Shown here: positions 7,974 through 17,132 of the stretch, piece by piece | Position numbering within the stretch: position 1 is the stretch's first letter | Layout of the letters: each line of letters opens with the position of its first letter | Assembly: GCA_045129695.1 (NCBI GenBank) | Contig: JBGVJZ010000013.1 | Span: 1 to 64,000, forward strand | Direction of reading: 5' to 3' | Length of the DNA stretch: 64,000 nt | DNA from: Eshraghiella sp045129695 | GTDB lineage: Bacteria > Bacillota > Clostridia > Lachnospirales > Lachnospiraceae | The notes under the pieces: model-generated | Databases searched by the model: none | Told to the model about the DNA's origin: nothing | Seen by the model: the letters and a program-made list of their open reading frames with translations, nothing else | Program-made: the position numbers and the translations under genes

Positions 7974-8816
7974 TTAATCTCCTTCATTATTTCGAATAAA
8001 TTGTATTATCTCAATTAATTTTTCCGGTCTAATGGGCGGTTCCTCTCTATGTAGCATAGCATGACAATTTGGACATACTGGTATAAGGTCTTCTGCTGGG
8101 TTAATATAATATGCTGCATCATGTGCAGAAACCTTTTCAATATGATGTACATGAATAAACTTATATCCTATTTCCCCATACTGCTTTTCGAAATCGAACC
8201 CGCATATTTTACAAACATAGCCATTTGCCAATAAGCAAAGTTGTCTATTAACCGGATTTCTCTCATATTTATTCGTTAATACTTGTGTACGTCCACCCTC
8301 TAAATACAATTTTTCCACAGTTTCCAATTTCTCGATGTTCAATAAAGATAGCATCATACCCATCGCATATTCTGCCCAATCAACGAATATACGTTTTTCC
8401 AAATAATTTTCATCATCCTTTTCAGGTATTATACTGATCCTGATTCTGAGATTTTTCCATGCATATTTCCAAATAGATTCATCAATCTGAGCACACAAAT
8501 TTTGATTAATACTCATTTCTACTTTGGCATTCTGCCTACGCATTATATCGACATACTTTAGAAACACTTCAATTTTCTCTTTTTCTGCATGTTGCATATC
8601 AGCAAGCATTCCTGCTGCATACTTCTGTGGACAAATATCAATTATCAAACGAATTCCTTGTCGATACAGCATTTTTATCTCAAACAATTCTCCAAGATCA
8701 TTTTCCGGCCATATCTTATAGCTAATATCTTTATATTCGCTTCCACAATTTACACAAATCGGAATATCATATGTGGTTTCCAAATGTTCTTTTATTTCTT
8801 TACTTACATTATACAT
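7974..8816 (-). CDS. HNH endonuclease
   Basis: A 280-residue protein with a C-terminal HNH nuclease (about residues 190-265): CKICGFDFEKQYG, HVHHIEKVSAH and PVCPNCHAMLHR, giving the two CxxC zinc pairs and the catalytic His of the HNH fold. The N-terminal 180 residues have one CVNCG motif but no assigned family. It lies between the GHKL ATPase and the methyltransferase with two- to three-base gaps, so it is translationally coupled. It is a likely restriction nuclease of the system. Confidence 0.88.
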   Translation of the reverse strand: MYNVSKEIKEHLETTYDIPICVNCGSEYKDISYKIWPENDLGELFEIKMLYRQGIRLIIDICPQKYAAGMLADMQHAEKEKIEVFLKYVDIMRRQNAKVEMSINQNLCAQIDESIWKYAWKNLRIRISIIPEKDDENYLEKRIFVDWAEYAMGMMLSLLNIEKLETVEKLYLEGGRTQVLTNKYERNPVNRQLCLLANGYVCKICGFDFEKQYGEIGYKFIHVHHIEKVSAHDAAYYINPAEDLIPVCPNCHAMLHREEPPIRPEKLIEIIQFIRNNEGD

Positions 8817-8818
8817 GT

Positions 8819-10450
8819 TTATTGTTCATCCTCTTCTTCCGGATCAGGAAGATCTGCTACCAACGTTTTAAGTATCCTAGACACAGCAATTCTAATTTCT
8901 TCATACTGTTCTTTTATCTCCTCGTTATATGTTTTATGTTCTGCCTCTGCAAGAGCCCATAACAAAGCATCCATCCCTGTAACCATAACATTCTGTGCAA
9001 GAATTGGAGAATATACTTTTTGGTAATACGGATGGCTTTGATTTATTTGTACAGCATGCTTTCCATCAGCAATACAGGGTTCCCATAATTGCCCATATTC
9101 CAATGTTGGCTTCGGAATTACTCTTACCTGGCCTGGCTTCGGATTGGATATAATTGTTATTTTATGTGTAAATGTACCATTTTGATTCTCTATGGTTGCT
9201 TCGTCAGGTTTAGTTACAGTAATCTTTGCCCCCTCTACACTTCGGGCTTTTTCATCGATATTTCGATTTGATTCAGCATGTGCATCACGTTTTTCTGCCG
9301 CTTTGCCAACCTGCTGCGCCGTTCCGTGACGATATCTATCAGATGCAGCTCGACGAGGTGCTGGTATAAATGAACTTTTTATATACTCCAAAATTTCCTC
9401 TGCAGGAAGTATTCTGGATTTTTTAATATCAACATTAAATGCCTCATCAAGCATATGGTCAAAAGAAAATTCGACACGCAACAACGCACCATGAGGCTCT
9501 TTAGTGAATAATCCCAGCCAATCACCATAATGAATCAAACGATTTTCTCTATACACATAAAATCCCTGCATATCATTACCCACGCGTGCTTTTTTAGCAG
9601 CTTGCGGTGTTGAAAAACTATCTTTGTTAGGAATCATAAACGCTCTCAATGTAAAACTTGGACTGGTATTATTAGGCATATCCACATCAATTTCATCTTC
9701 TGCTAACTTTTCCGTCAAAGGTTCTGAAACCACAAATGGATCCCATGCTTCAACTTTAATGCCATTTATAGTAATTTCAACATTATTAGCCCTTTTGTCC
9801 TCATGGTCTAGAAATCTTTGATAAACCATGCCCACATGAAATTGTAAATCATTTATTATTCTCTTCAATGCATTTTTTGCATTTCCAAAATTACTATAGC
9901 TTTTTAAAAGACGATCCACCTTTTCCCATACTACTAGTGTCCCCGTCCCATCTTCTGCTGTTTCTTCCAATGTATCAATTTCATCTCGACTTGGTTCAAG
10001 TAATTTAAGTTTCCAGGCATGGGCTTTTGCAACATAATCCAGGTCCCACTGCGCTTTTCTTACTACACCATCCCCGCCTCTTGATAACACTGATAACGAA
10101 CGGCAGAATGCTGTAGAAGCTGTCTTTAATCCCAAACCGAATTTACCCAGGCTTCCTAAATCAGCTCTAACTTTTGAACCATACGTCATTGCATTTATCA
10201 AACCATCCTTATCCATTCCATCCCCATTATCAGCAATATAAATTGTTATCACACCTGCTGGATCCATATTGATAAGAATATTAACTTTTGACGCATTTGC
10301 AGCTATAGCATTATCAATTATATCCGCTATAGCAGTGTTAAAATTATATCCAGTATCTCTAAGCCCTTCTACTATTCGCTCTGGATCTGGGGGACAATTT
10401 ATGGAATCATTTTCTACTTCCTGTATTTCATCAAGCTTTGTTCTAATCAT
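8819..10450 (-). CDS. MORC/MutL-like GHKL ATPase
   Basis: The N-terminal ATPase fold shows the GHKL boxes: IADIIDNAIA (41-50), DNGDGMD (74-80) and GKFGLGLKT (102-110), followed by a transducer-like region. The C-terminal 150 residues are charged, with no assigned fold. Comparative genomics has linked such MutL-like ATPases with SNF2 helicases and m5C methylases in restriction systems and with the origin of eukaryotic MORC proteins. It starts in a TAATG overlap with the SNF2 gene. A role as a DNA clamp or looping ATPase is inferred from the family. Confidence 0.85.
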   Translation of the reverse strand: MIRTKLDEIQEVENDSINCPPDPERIVEGLRDTGYNFNTAIADIIDNAIAANASKVNILINMDPAGVITIYIADNGDGMDKDGLINAMTYGSKVRADLGSLGKFGLGLKTASTAFCRSLSVLSRGGDGVVRKAQWDLDYVAKAHAWKLKLLEPSRDEIDTLEETAEDGTGTLVVWEKVDRLLKSYSNFGNAKNALKRIINDLQFHVGMVYQRFLDHEDKRANNVEITINGIKVEAWDPFVVSEPLTEKLAEDEIDVDMPNNTSPSFTLRAFMIPNKDSFSTPQAAKKARVGNDMQGFYVYRENRLIHYGDWLGLFTKEPHGALLRVEFSFDHMLDEAFNVDIKKSRILPAEEILEYIKSSFIPAPRRAASDRYRHGTAQQVGKAAEKRDAHAESNRNIDEKARSVEGAKITVTKPDEATIENQNGTFTHKITIISNPKPGQVRVIPKPTLEYGQLWEPCIADGKHAVQINQSHPYYQKVYSPILAQNVMVTGMDALLWALAEAEHKTYNEEIKEQYEEIRIAVSRILKTLVADLPDPEEEDEQ

Positions 10451-12366
10451 TACTTTGCCTCCTTCATTGGTGATAAGCTAAGCGCTGCAATAATATCCTC
10501 TCTATTCTCAGTTTTTCCATCAGTTCCTACTACTGCTGCACTTGCCATTTCTCTTTTTCTTTCAATTCTTTCATTTACGATTTGCTCTACAGTGTCCTCA
10601 TAATATAATCGGTACACAAAAACTGTTTTTTGCTGCCCTCTTCGATATGCTCTTGCCGACGCTTGGTCTTCCAAAGCTGGATTCCATTCCAAGTTGTAGT
10701 GAATCACATGATTTGCTGATGTTATATTAAGTCCTGTTCCTGCAGCCCTTGGATTCAAAACCAATAATGCACTTCCTGAAAAACCATTAAAAGCATCCAC
10801 TATATTTTGTCTATCTTCCACTTCTGTATTTCCATTAATTTTCCACACCGGAATATTATATCGTTTCGGTATATCTTCCTCTAATATATCAAACATTTTC
10901 TGATACGAAGTAAACATAATCACTTTCTCTTCTCTTGCACAAATCTCCTCAATAATTTCACATAATCTTTGATATTTAACTGATGCCCCATAATAATCTC
11001 CAGTACCTGCATCATCGCATATCATTGGATGCGTACAAAACATTCTAAGTTTCTGTAATACACCTAAATTCAAATTACCATTTTCCGTGTTTTTTTGTGC
11101 CTCTGAACGAAATTCCTCGTACTTCTGCCCTTCAACAGAAGACATCGCAAGCGGCTGCGGAATTATTACTTTCTCCGGTAAATCCGTTGCCACATCTTTT
11201 ACCATTCTTCGAATCATTATCGGAGATAGCATAGGTTCAACTTTATCTGCCCCTTCTATATCATCTGAAATAATTCTGTTATACTCAGCTTGGCTACCAA
11301 AAAGACCCGGTATTACAAAATCAGCTAAGGACCATATATCTGACACATGATTTTCAAATGGTGTACCAGTAACAGCTATACTACTTCTACGGGGTATTTT
11401 CTTTACAAATTTTGTTCTTTCACTACTTGGGTTCTTAATGTTTTGTGCTTCATCCAAAACTACTAATTTCCAATCAACCATACATAAAATTGATGCATCA
11501 TTTATAGCTATTGAATATGAAATAATAACCACATCATAATCTTCAAATTCTTTGTACCGTCCTGTCCTATGAATACCGTGATGTACACAACACTTTAAAT
11601 CAGGTGCAAACTTTTCACATTCTCTTTTCCAATTTTGAAGCAATGAAACTGGGGCTACAACCAGTATTGGAACGTTTCGCTTTTGCTTAAATTCCAACAT
11701 AAGAGTAATAATCTGAAGCGTTTTCCCTAATCCCATCTCGTCACCCAAAATACACCCTTTATTCTCTTCAAGCATATACTTCATCCAATAGTAACCTGTT
11801 TTCTGATATGAGTATAATTTTGCATTCAACTTAACAGGAATATCACCTTCTAGTCCTGTAGGTTTATTTAACAAACTTGTCCTGACATTATTAATAAGTG
11901 TTCCAGTTTCAAAAGAATCCTGATTTCGTATTATTTCAACATATTGGGAAGATGTTAATTTTCCACATCCCTTAATACCAACTCGCTGGAAAATATTTGC
12001 CAGTTCTTGTACACTTCCAGAAACATAAAACCAATCATCTCCAGAAGCACACTGATCTACAATCTCTCCTCCCAAAACATCAACCGTAATTTTTTTTCCT
12101 TTACGCATCACATAAAGAGACATCTCAATCTCTTCATTCCTCGTATCCATCTGACATTTAATTGGAGAGCCAATTTTAGAAAAATGGACATTCGCAAACG
12201 CTTCTTTTATATTTTTACATGGTATATCAGAAACAAAGTTCTCTCTTTCATCTTCTAATACTGCATATATCTCTTTAGCACTTGGATGAAAAAGCTGATT
12301 ATCATAAATAAGCGCTATGTGATTATCACTGATAGTCCATTTTCCAATCAAACTATTTTCCTCCAA
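10450..12366 (-). CDS. SNF2-family DNA translocase/helicase
   Basis: A 638-residue protein with the SNF2 ATPase in its last 460 residues: GDEMGLGKT (208-216, Walker A), VVLDEAQNIKNP (a DEAQ rather than DEAH box), VTGTPFENH, and in the second lobe MFTSYQKMFDIL, NPRAAGTGLNI and ARAYRRGQ. The N-terminal 160 residues are unassigned. Such translocases move along DNA in multi-subunit restriction systems. The gene overlaps the preceding one by 14 bases and the following one by one base, so the three are co-translated. Confidence 0.95.
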   Translation of the reverse strand: MEENSLIGKWTISDNHIALIYDNQLFHPSAKEIYAVLEDERENFVSDIPCKNIKEAFANVHFSKIGSPIKCQMDTRNEEIEMSLYVMRKGKKITVDVLGGEIVDQCASGDDWFYVSGSVQELANIFQRVGIKGCGKLTSSQYVEIIRNQDSFETGTLINNVRTSLLNKPTGLEGDIPVKLNAKLYSYQKTGYYWMKYMLEENKGCILGDEMGLGKTLQIITLMLEFKQKRNVPILVVAPVSLLQNWKRECEKFAPDLKCCVHHGIHRTGRYKEFEDYDVVIISYSIAINDASILCMVDWKLVVLDEAQNIKNPSSERTKFVKKIPRRSSIAVTGTPFENHVSDIWSLADFVIPGLFGSQAEYNRIISDDIEGADKVEPMLSPIMIRRMVKDVATDLPEKVIIPQPLAMSSVEGQKYEEFRSEAQKNTENGNLNLGVLQKLRMFCTHPMICDDAGTGDYYGASVKYQRLCEIIEEICAREEKVIMFTSYQKMFDILEEDIPKRYNIPVWKINGNTEVEDRQNIVDAFNGFSGSALLVLNPRAAGTGLNITSANHVIHYNLEWNPALEDQASARAYRRGQQKTVFVYRLYYEDTVEQIVNERIERKREMASAAVVGTDGKTENREDIIAALSLSPMKEAK

Positions 12367-13480
12367 TCTTCTTTATGCTATTAGCCGAGATAGATATTCT
12401 ATGGCGAGTGGGTGCCGAACTAAGCGGATTCTCCTCTGCTCTAATCTCGTAATCGTGAATGTCCTCTGCCACAATGGGAATATCATATGTTCTGCCTTCC
12501 AAGTTCTCAGTAAAATTACCTAAATCTTTTGTTAATGCCAATAACTTTGGACTTGAACCATATGCATTAACAATATCTCCTACATATCCTTGACTTGCAT
12601 TTACTAAATTCAACATATTAAGTACAACAGAATAATAAAAGTCACCTCTATCCACAGTCTTTTGACCTGACCACCATGAATAATCTGTTGCAAATCTCCA
12701 TAATCTACTTGCTGCTTTTTCAGCATTATCACTCGAATTATGTTCTACCTGCAAAACCTGGCTACCGGTCTTTATAAAAGCCACTTTATCAACTTCATGT
12801 GTCTGATCTCGCAATTTTTTTGCATAAACATCTAACCGCTCTCTTTGTAATTCACTCACTTTTTCAAGATACGCCTTGTATCTATGTAATTCACCATGCA
12901 CACCTACTGCATATGAAGCCATTACAAACCACTGGTTTGGCACAAAAATATACTTAGACGTTGACGTGGTTATCACAGATGTTGCTGTATTATACTCAAT
13001 TTTTGCTTTATTATTTTCCAAATACTCCTCATATGCATCTTTGAACTCTTGCGTTAATACAACATCCTGCCAAGAAAAATCCTGATTGTAATGAATTGCA
13101 GATTGTCTTATTAAAGCTCTTAAATCTTTTAATATCTCCATACTTTCCATTTTGACACCACCATTTGCCATATGTAAAATTTCTTTAACAAGATTTTCAA
13201 CTTGCTGATCCGAATATTTAGCCATATCATCAAATACTTTTTGCCTGGAAGCTCTTAATTCTCGTTGATACCAACCTCGCCTTCCATTGTCAAAATATGG
13301 ATCAAACTCATCTCGCATGTTCTTGATGTTATTAGGATTTTCATTTAAAATATCTCCAATTTTCTGAAAAGCTTCTGTGAAACTATTATACCCTAATGCT
13401 CTAACTGCCTTCATGTTGCATCTCGATAAGTAATATGACACAATTAATCCCGCTTGTTTCTTACTTCTTCCTTCGTCCAT
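12353..13480 (-). CDS. Unknown protein of the restriction operon
   Basis: A 375-residue protein that I cannot assign with confidence. The first 90 residues (SKKQAGLIVSYYLSRCN..., NNIKNMRDEFDPYFDNGR...) form a conserved-looking helical module that I associate with the N-termini of some restriction-linked proteins. The rest is mixed alpha/beta with no clear nuclease motif; NQWFVMASYAVGVHGELHRY is near the middle. A GGGGAGG site precedes the ATG. Its position between the controller and the SNF2 gene suggests a dedicated subunit, possibly for target recognition. Confidence 0.75.
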   Translation of the reverse strand: MDEGRSKKQAGLIVSYYLSRCNMKAVRALGYNSFTEAFQKIGDILNENPNNIKNMRDEFDPYFDNGRRGWYQRELRASRQKVFDDMAKYSDQQVENLVKEILHMANGGVKMESMEILKDLRALIRQSAIHYNQDFSWQDVVLTQEFKDAYEEYLENNKAKIEYNTATSVITTSTSKYIFVPNQWFVMASYAVGVHGELHRYKAYLEKVSELQRERLDVYAKKLRDQTHEVDKVAFIKTGSQVLQVEHNSSDNAEKAASRLWRFATDYSWWSGQKTVDRGDFYYSVVLNMLNLVNASQGYVGDIVNAYGSSPKLLALTKDLGNFTENLEGRTYDIPIVAEDIHDYEIRAEENPLSSAPTRHRISISANSIKKIGGK

Positions 13481-13491
13481 AAAAGCCTCCC

Positions 13492-13698
13492 CTAATTGTC
13501 ATTTCTAAAACTAATCAAATCGCCAACATCACAATTAAAACGAGTACATATTCTTGCCAAAACATCCAAAGACACGTTTTCTCCTTTTCCCATTTTAGCA
13601 ACCGTAGATGAGCTTATTCCTAACTCTTCCATTAAATCTTTTTTTTGCATTCCATGATCAATCAAAATTTTCCACAATCCGTTATACGATGTTTTCAT
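13492..13698 (-). CDS. Small XRE-family controller protein
   Basis: A 68-residue Cro/C1-type helix-turn-helix protein (KKDLMEELGISSSTVAKMGKG) that fills its whole length, like C proteins of restriction-modification systems. Two ATGs are in frame at 13704 and 13698; the second is chosen because its spacing from GAGGTG is better. It is first in the defence operon, 11 bases before the next gene. It probably binds the repeats in its own promoter (13712-13738) to time expression of methylase and nuclease. Confidence 0.85.
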   Translation of the reverse strand: MKTSYNGLWKILIDHGMQKKDLMEELGISSSTVAKMGKGENVSLDVLARICTRFNCDVGDLISFRNDN

Positions 13699-13711
13699 AC
13701 ACATAGCACCT

Positions 13712-13738
13712 CATAATTATTTCTATAGCATAATTATT
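13712..13738 (-). promoter_or_regulatory. Direct repeats ahead of the controller gene
   Basis: Two copies of CATAATTATT at 13712-13721 and 13729-13738, starts 17 bases apart, directly upstream of the controller start. Placement and length fit an operator for the XRE protein. Confidence 0.5.
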
Positions 13739-14014
13739 CCAACAAATATACTATATCATAAATGGCTCTATGTCTCAATCAAAACTTTTAGGTTCTCGAA
13801 GATATTTTTTACCCGGAAGCACTATAAATGGGTTATTTCAAATATTTATAAGTTTTATAAAGCTTGTCATAATAGTACTATTTTTCATGTATAGCCCTTA
13901 ATTAAATTATACTCGCACCATGTCCGATAAACATCTCTCATAAATTGCTCTGTAAAGTTGCTCTGTAAATCTGCTCTGTAAATAATTTCTTTAATGATCT
14001 ATCCATATCTATCA
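13739..14014. other. AT-rich intergenic region between the defence operon and the AbiEi-type gene
   Basis: No gene is supported. It should carry the promoter of the defence operon at its left side. Its right part holds three tandem 13-base repeats (13946-13982). Confidence 0.4.
13946..13982. repeat. Three tandem 13-base repeats
   Basis: TGCTCTGTAAA occurs at 13946, 13959 and 13972 with an exact 13-base period, 33 bases beyond the stop of the AbiEi-type gene. Confidence 0.7.
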
Positions 14015-14638
14015 TTATACAAACTCATAAACCAGTCCCCACTCAATCAATTTCTTCGCAGTCGTACCGGTTATAACAGATGAAACTCCAGCCAACTGTT
14101 TTCTTGTAAAGCCTTTCCTTTTCACATAAGCACTCATAATCTCTATGGTTTCTTCCATCGGCAACTCTGTATATTTCTCAGCCTGCCCAACACAATCCAA
14201 CAACTGTAAAATATCCGCATTATTGTCTGAAACAGTGATCGCTGCTTTTTTAATTCTGACCTTCTGATTTCCTACCGTAACCGTACGTCCATTTGTTGCT
14301 TCCCTGTTTGTAATAATCTCGATTATTGCAGGCATCTGCGTTGTTAATCCAAGCTGATTTGCAAACGTCATTCCGGTTACATAACCATATGTTTCAGATT
14401 CGTTTTTCACATATTTGCGCATAATAACAAGAACCGGATCCAGATAACTTTTACCCAGTAATCCATCCTGTTTAGGTATATAATAAATACCCTTATCAAA
14501 TCGTTCCAGGAAACCATTTTCCGCAAGTCTCTTTACCGACTGGCGAACCGCATTCTCTGATAATTCTTCTATTTTCAAATCATTCAAAAAGATTGGTTCA
14601 TTATATCCATAATTCTCTAATAAATAAGATTTCAGCAT
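14015..14638 (-). CDS. AbiEi-type antitoxin-like protein (DUF6088-like)
   Basis: A 207-residue protein with an N-terminal winged helix (about 1-65: NAVRQSVKRLAENGFLERFDKGIYYIP) and a longer C-terminal domain, the layout of AbiEi-like type IV antitoxins. The family normally represses its operon and counters an AbiEii nucleotidyltransferase. No such partner lies on either side: downstream is 300 bases of noncoding DNA, upstream the relaxase. It is therefore an orphan or acts alone as a regulator. The ATG has GGAGGTGAG ahead. Its 5' part is duplicated at 26839-27068. Confidence 0.75.
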   Translation of the reverse strand: MLKSYLLENYGYNEPIFLNDLKIEELSENAVRQSVKRLAENGFLERFDKGIYYIPKQDGLLGKSYLDPVLVIMRKYVKNESETYGYVTGMTFANQLGLTTQMPAIIEIITNREATNGRTVTVGNQKVRIKKAAITVSDNNADILQLLDCVGQAEKYTELPMEETIEIMSAYVKRKGFTRKQLAGVSSVITGTTAKKLIEWGLVYEFV

Positions 14639-14697
14639 AGTCTCACCTCCATAAATATAGTACCATTTTTATATCTATTTTGTATATATTTATGTCG
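14469..14697. repeat. Segment duplicated at 26839-27068
   Basis: The first 55-60 codons of the AbiEi-type gene plus about 50 bases of its promoter region match 26839-27068 at roughly 85-90 percent by eye, in the same orientation. Confidence 0.8.
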
Positions 14698-14704
14698 CAC
14701 CTTA

Positions 14705-14743
14705 AAGCGGCGGCGAAACATTTTTATACATTCACCGCCGCTT
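14705..14743. terminator. Terminator hairpin after the relaxase gene
   Basis: AAGCGGCGG (14705-14713) pairs perfectly with CCGCCGCTT (14735-14743). The T-run is stronger on the plus side (CTTTTTT), while on the minus side TTT follows; it lies 48 bases past the relaxase stop and probably ends the mobilization operon. Confidence 0.6.
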
Positions 14744-14790
14744 TTTTAAGCCAGTCTCTATTTTACATACTTTTACGAGCCCAGGGCACC

Positions 14791-16791
14791 CTATCGTGCC
14801 CTGCCTCTGCCACTTTCACCCCTCTCATTCTTCTTATCGCCCTGCATTTCCATGGTCTTATCATAAATCTTCTGATAATCCTCATAGACTTCGTCGAAAT
14901 CCAGCTTTAATCCGCAAGCCTTTAAGACCGCCATGTGCAGTTCCAGATTGTAGTTATTATCATCCGATTCAAACTGGAACAATTCAGCCTTCTCCTTATC
15001 CGTAAGAGCCAGATAAGAATACTCCATGGAATTGATTGCCTCCACAATCTCCTCTGTGCGTTGTTTTATGAAATTACTACGCATTCCCTTATACACCAGC
15101 TTCGCTTCTTCCATAATCTCATTTCCATCAGCAACATGGTCAATATCATAGAAGAACAAGCTGACTAAGTTGTGTACCGTATCGAAACTCTGCATCTGCT
15201 TAAATCTCCAAATATCCGCCTTCTCTTCCGGCAACATATTCTTAAATCTCTCATAAGACGGTAAGTGGTTCTCAGCATCCGTAATAACTTCCGCTACTTC
15301 TACCGGTTCCTCAACGGTCACTTCTTCTATTGGTGCATTTTCAACAGGTTCCGCTTTAACTGCTACCGCTTCAACAGCCACACCCACATCAACAGCATCA
15401 CCAGCTTCAACTACACTTTCCGCAACACTTTCCCGAACCGGCTCCTGCTCTGATCGTTCATAATTTTCAACCATATCCAAGTCTTCTATCACCAGTTTCA
15501 CCGCAAAAGGATACTCTGGCACACGGACTGTATTACGAACTTCTTCCTCAATACTCGCTAAATCCACCATAGTGAAACGCTTATATTCCTTCTTACAACT
15601 TTCCACCAGTTTCAGATTATTCCGAATCTCCTTTTTCTCAGCCTTCAGGGCATCCAGTTCTTCCTGCGCCTGCATATGCCAGATTTGATAATCCCTGATA
15701 TCATCCTCTGTTTTACATGCACGTTTACGGGTACCGGTTTCCTTATAAATCTCCTTCTGGCGGGCTGATATCTGCTCCGCTCTGTCTCCTTCCAAATACT
15801 CATAAGCAACCAGACTTTCCACAGACTTAATATCATTCCGCACAAGGAACAGATACTGGTCCTGCAACTGATGAAAGCGTTGCAACTCCTTCGCCATCCA
15901 TGCAGCATTTTTTTCAAATCGATTCTGCTCTACCATGCGGACACGATACATTTTGTGATAGAATTTCAGCTGAAACTCACTTAGTCCTTTTTGATAGAGA
16001 TACGTCGGATTTGAGGAAATAAATCTCGGAATGGCAAATCCCATATCCAGATAATACTTAAACTGCTCTTCCCCAAAACACTCATCCAGCTTTGCCAGCT
16101 GATGATACCACTTACCGCCGGGCACCTTTACGGATAAATACTGACCATATTCAAACTGATAACCGATTCGCTTCATCAGGAAAATAAAATGGTCCATACT
16201 CCCCGCATAATTTTGACAAAACTTTGCATCTGCTAGAATCATTTCACGGAACTTCTGCTCCTGCTCCCATTCCACACGGGATAAGTTCTTAGGCTCCCTG
16301 GCATACTCTGCTGGCATTATTTCCAAACCATACTCCTTGCACAGCTTGTTGGTAATTGGCTGCATCCTGCGCTTCCATTCCCCTTTGCGATATTCATATT
16401 TGGCACCGGTAACAAGATTGACACTGTTGAATATCAGATGTGCGTGCAAATGATTCTTATCATTGTGAACCGCATACACCGCCTCATATTCATCCTTCAG
16501 ATATTCCTTGGCAAACCGCTCCACCACATCGAAAGCAATCTCCTCCGTAGCCTCTCCCGGCACAAAAGAAATAATGACATGATACCCTTGTCTTTTATTC
16601 ACTTTTCCAAAAGTTTCTTTTGTATCCAGCATCTGCTCAAAAGCCGTTTCCGGCAGGCAGTTCAAACTGCCCACCAGAACATTACCCTTGGTCTTTTCCG
16701 GATTCTGAATATAATCAAGAGCCTGCTCCAGATGCCTTGCCGGATTACCGGTATCCACCTCATTTATATGCAGTATCTTAGTGATTGCCAT
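14791..16791 (-). CDS. MOBP-type relaxase
   Basis: A 666-residue relaxase. The N-terminal domain has a candidate catalytic Tyr27 (LDYIQNP), YHVIISFVPGE near 70-80 and the metal-binding NHLHAHLIFNSVN (His114, His116), typical of the VirD2-like relaxase family. The C-terminal half is charged and helical, with a Val/Glu-rich stretch near 480-530. The enzyme nicks oriT and pilots the strand into a recipient. AGGAGGTG precedes the ATG, and the start overlaps mobC by 28 bases. Confidence 0.93.
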   Translation of the reverse strand: MAITKILHINEVDTGNPARHLEQALDYIQNPEKTKGNVLVGSLNCLPETAFEQMLDTKETFGKVNKRQGYHVIISFVPGEATEEIAFDVVERFAKEYLKDEYEAVYAVHNDKNHLHAHLIFNSVNLVTGAKYEYRKGEWKRRMQPITNKLCKEYGLEIMPAEYAREPKNLSRVEWEQEQKFREMILADAKFCQNYAGSMDHFIFLMKRIGYQFEYGQYLSVKVPGGKWYHQLAKLDECFGEEQFKYYLDMGFAIPRFISSNPTYLYQKGLSEFQLKFYHKMYRVRMVEQNRFEKNAAWMAKELQRFHQLQDQYLFLVRNDIKSVESLVAYEYLEGDRAEQISARQKEIYKETGTRKRACKTEDDIRDYQIWHMQAQEELDALKAEKKEIRNNLKLVESCKKEYKRFTMVDLASIEEEVRNTVRVPEYPFAVKLVIEDLDMVENYERSEQEPVRESVAESVVEAGDAVDVGVAVEAVAVKAEPVENAPIEEVTVEEPVEVAEVITDAENHLPSYERFKNMLPEEKADIWRFKQMQSFDTVHNLVSLFFYDIDHVADGNEIMEEAKLVYKGMRSNFIKQRTEEIVEAINSMEYSYLALTDKEKAELFQFESDDNNYNLELHMAVLKACGLKLDFDEVYEDYQKIYDKTMEMQGDKKNERGESGRGRAR

Positions 16792-17132
16792 GTCACAAGC
16801 ACCTCCTGCATCAGCCTCTTAATATCCTCCAGATCCCGCTTAATTCCGTTAATATCACTTGAATAAGCAAAGCCCTGGGTATTTACCACCTTTGCAATCT
16901 GATTCACATTGGTGGCAATTCCTGTTATCTGTCTGATAAAAGTGCTTCTGTCCGATGCAAATGTGGTATCCACACCCTTGCTGTTCTTTACAAGCTCACG
17001 CAAATATTCACTTCTGTTTTTACCGGCCTTCCTTGCATCCGACTCCAGCTTTAATAATTCCGTCTCAGAAAGCTTAAAAGAAACCTTGTAAGCCTTCTTA
17101 TCCGACTTATATCTTTTGTTTCCATCTGCCAT
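16764..17132 (-). CDS. mobC: MobC-like mobilization protein
   Basis: A 122-residue protein with an N-terminal ribbon-helix-helix-like segment (KVSFKLSETELLKLESDARKAG, then NRSEYLRELV) and a C-terminal helix with ITGIATNVNQIAKVVN, the MobC signature. The start at 17132 is preferred because GGAGG lies eight bases away; upstream in-frame ATGs overlap the ribosome site. MobC binds oriT and loads the relaxase. It overlaps the relaxase gene, as is usual. Confidence 0.9.
   Translation of the reverse strand: MADGNKRYKSDKKAYKVSFKLSETELLKLESDARKAGKNRSEYLRELVKNSKGVDTTFASDRSTFIRQITGIATNVNQIAKVVNTQGFAYSSDINGIKRDLEDIKRLMQEVLVTWQSLRYCI

Noticed and set aside
5240..13698. DISARM or BREX system
   Set aside because: No DUF1998 protein, no PglZ, BrxC or Lon-like protein is present; the helicase is SNF2 type with a DEAQ box and is paired with a GHKL ATPase.
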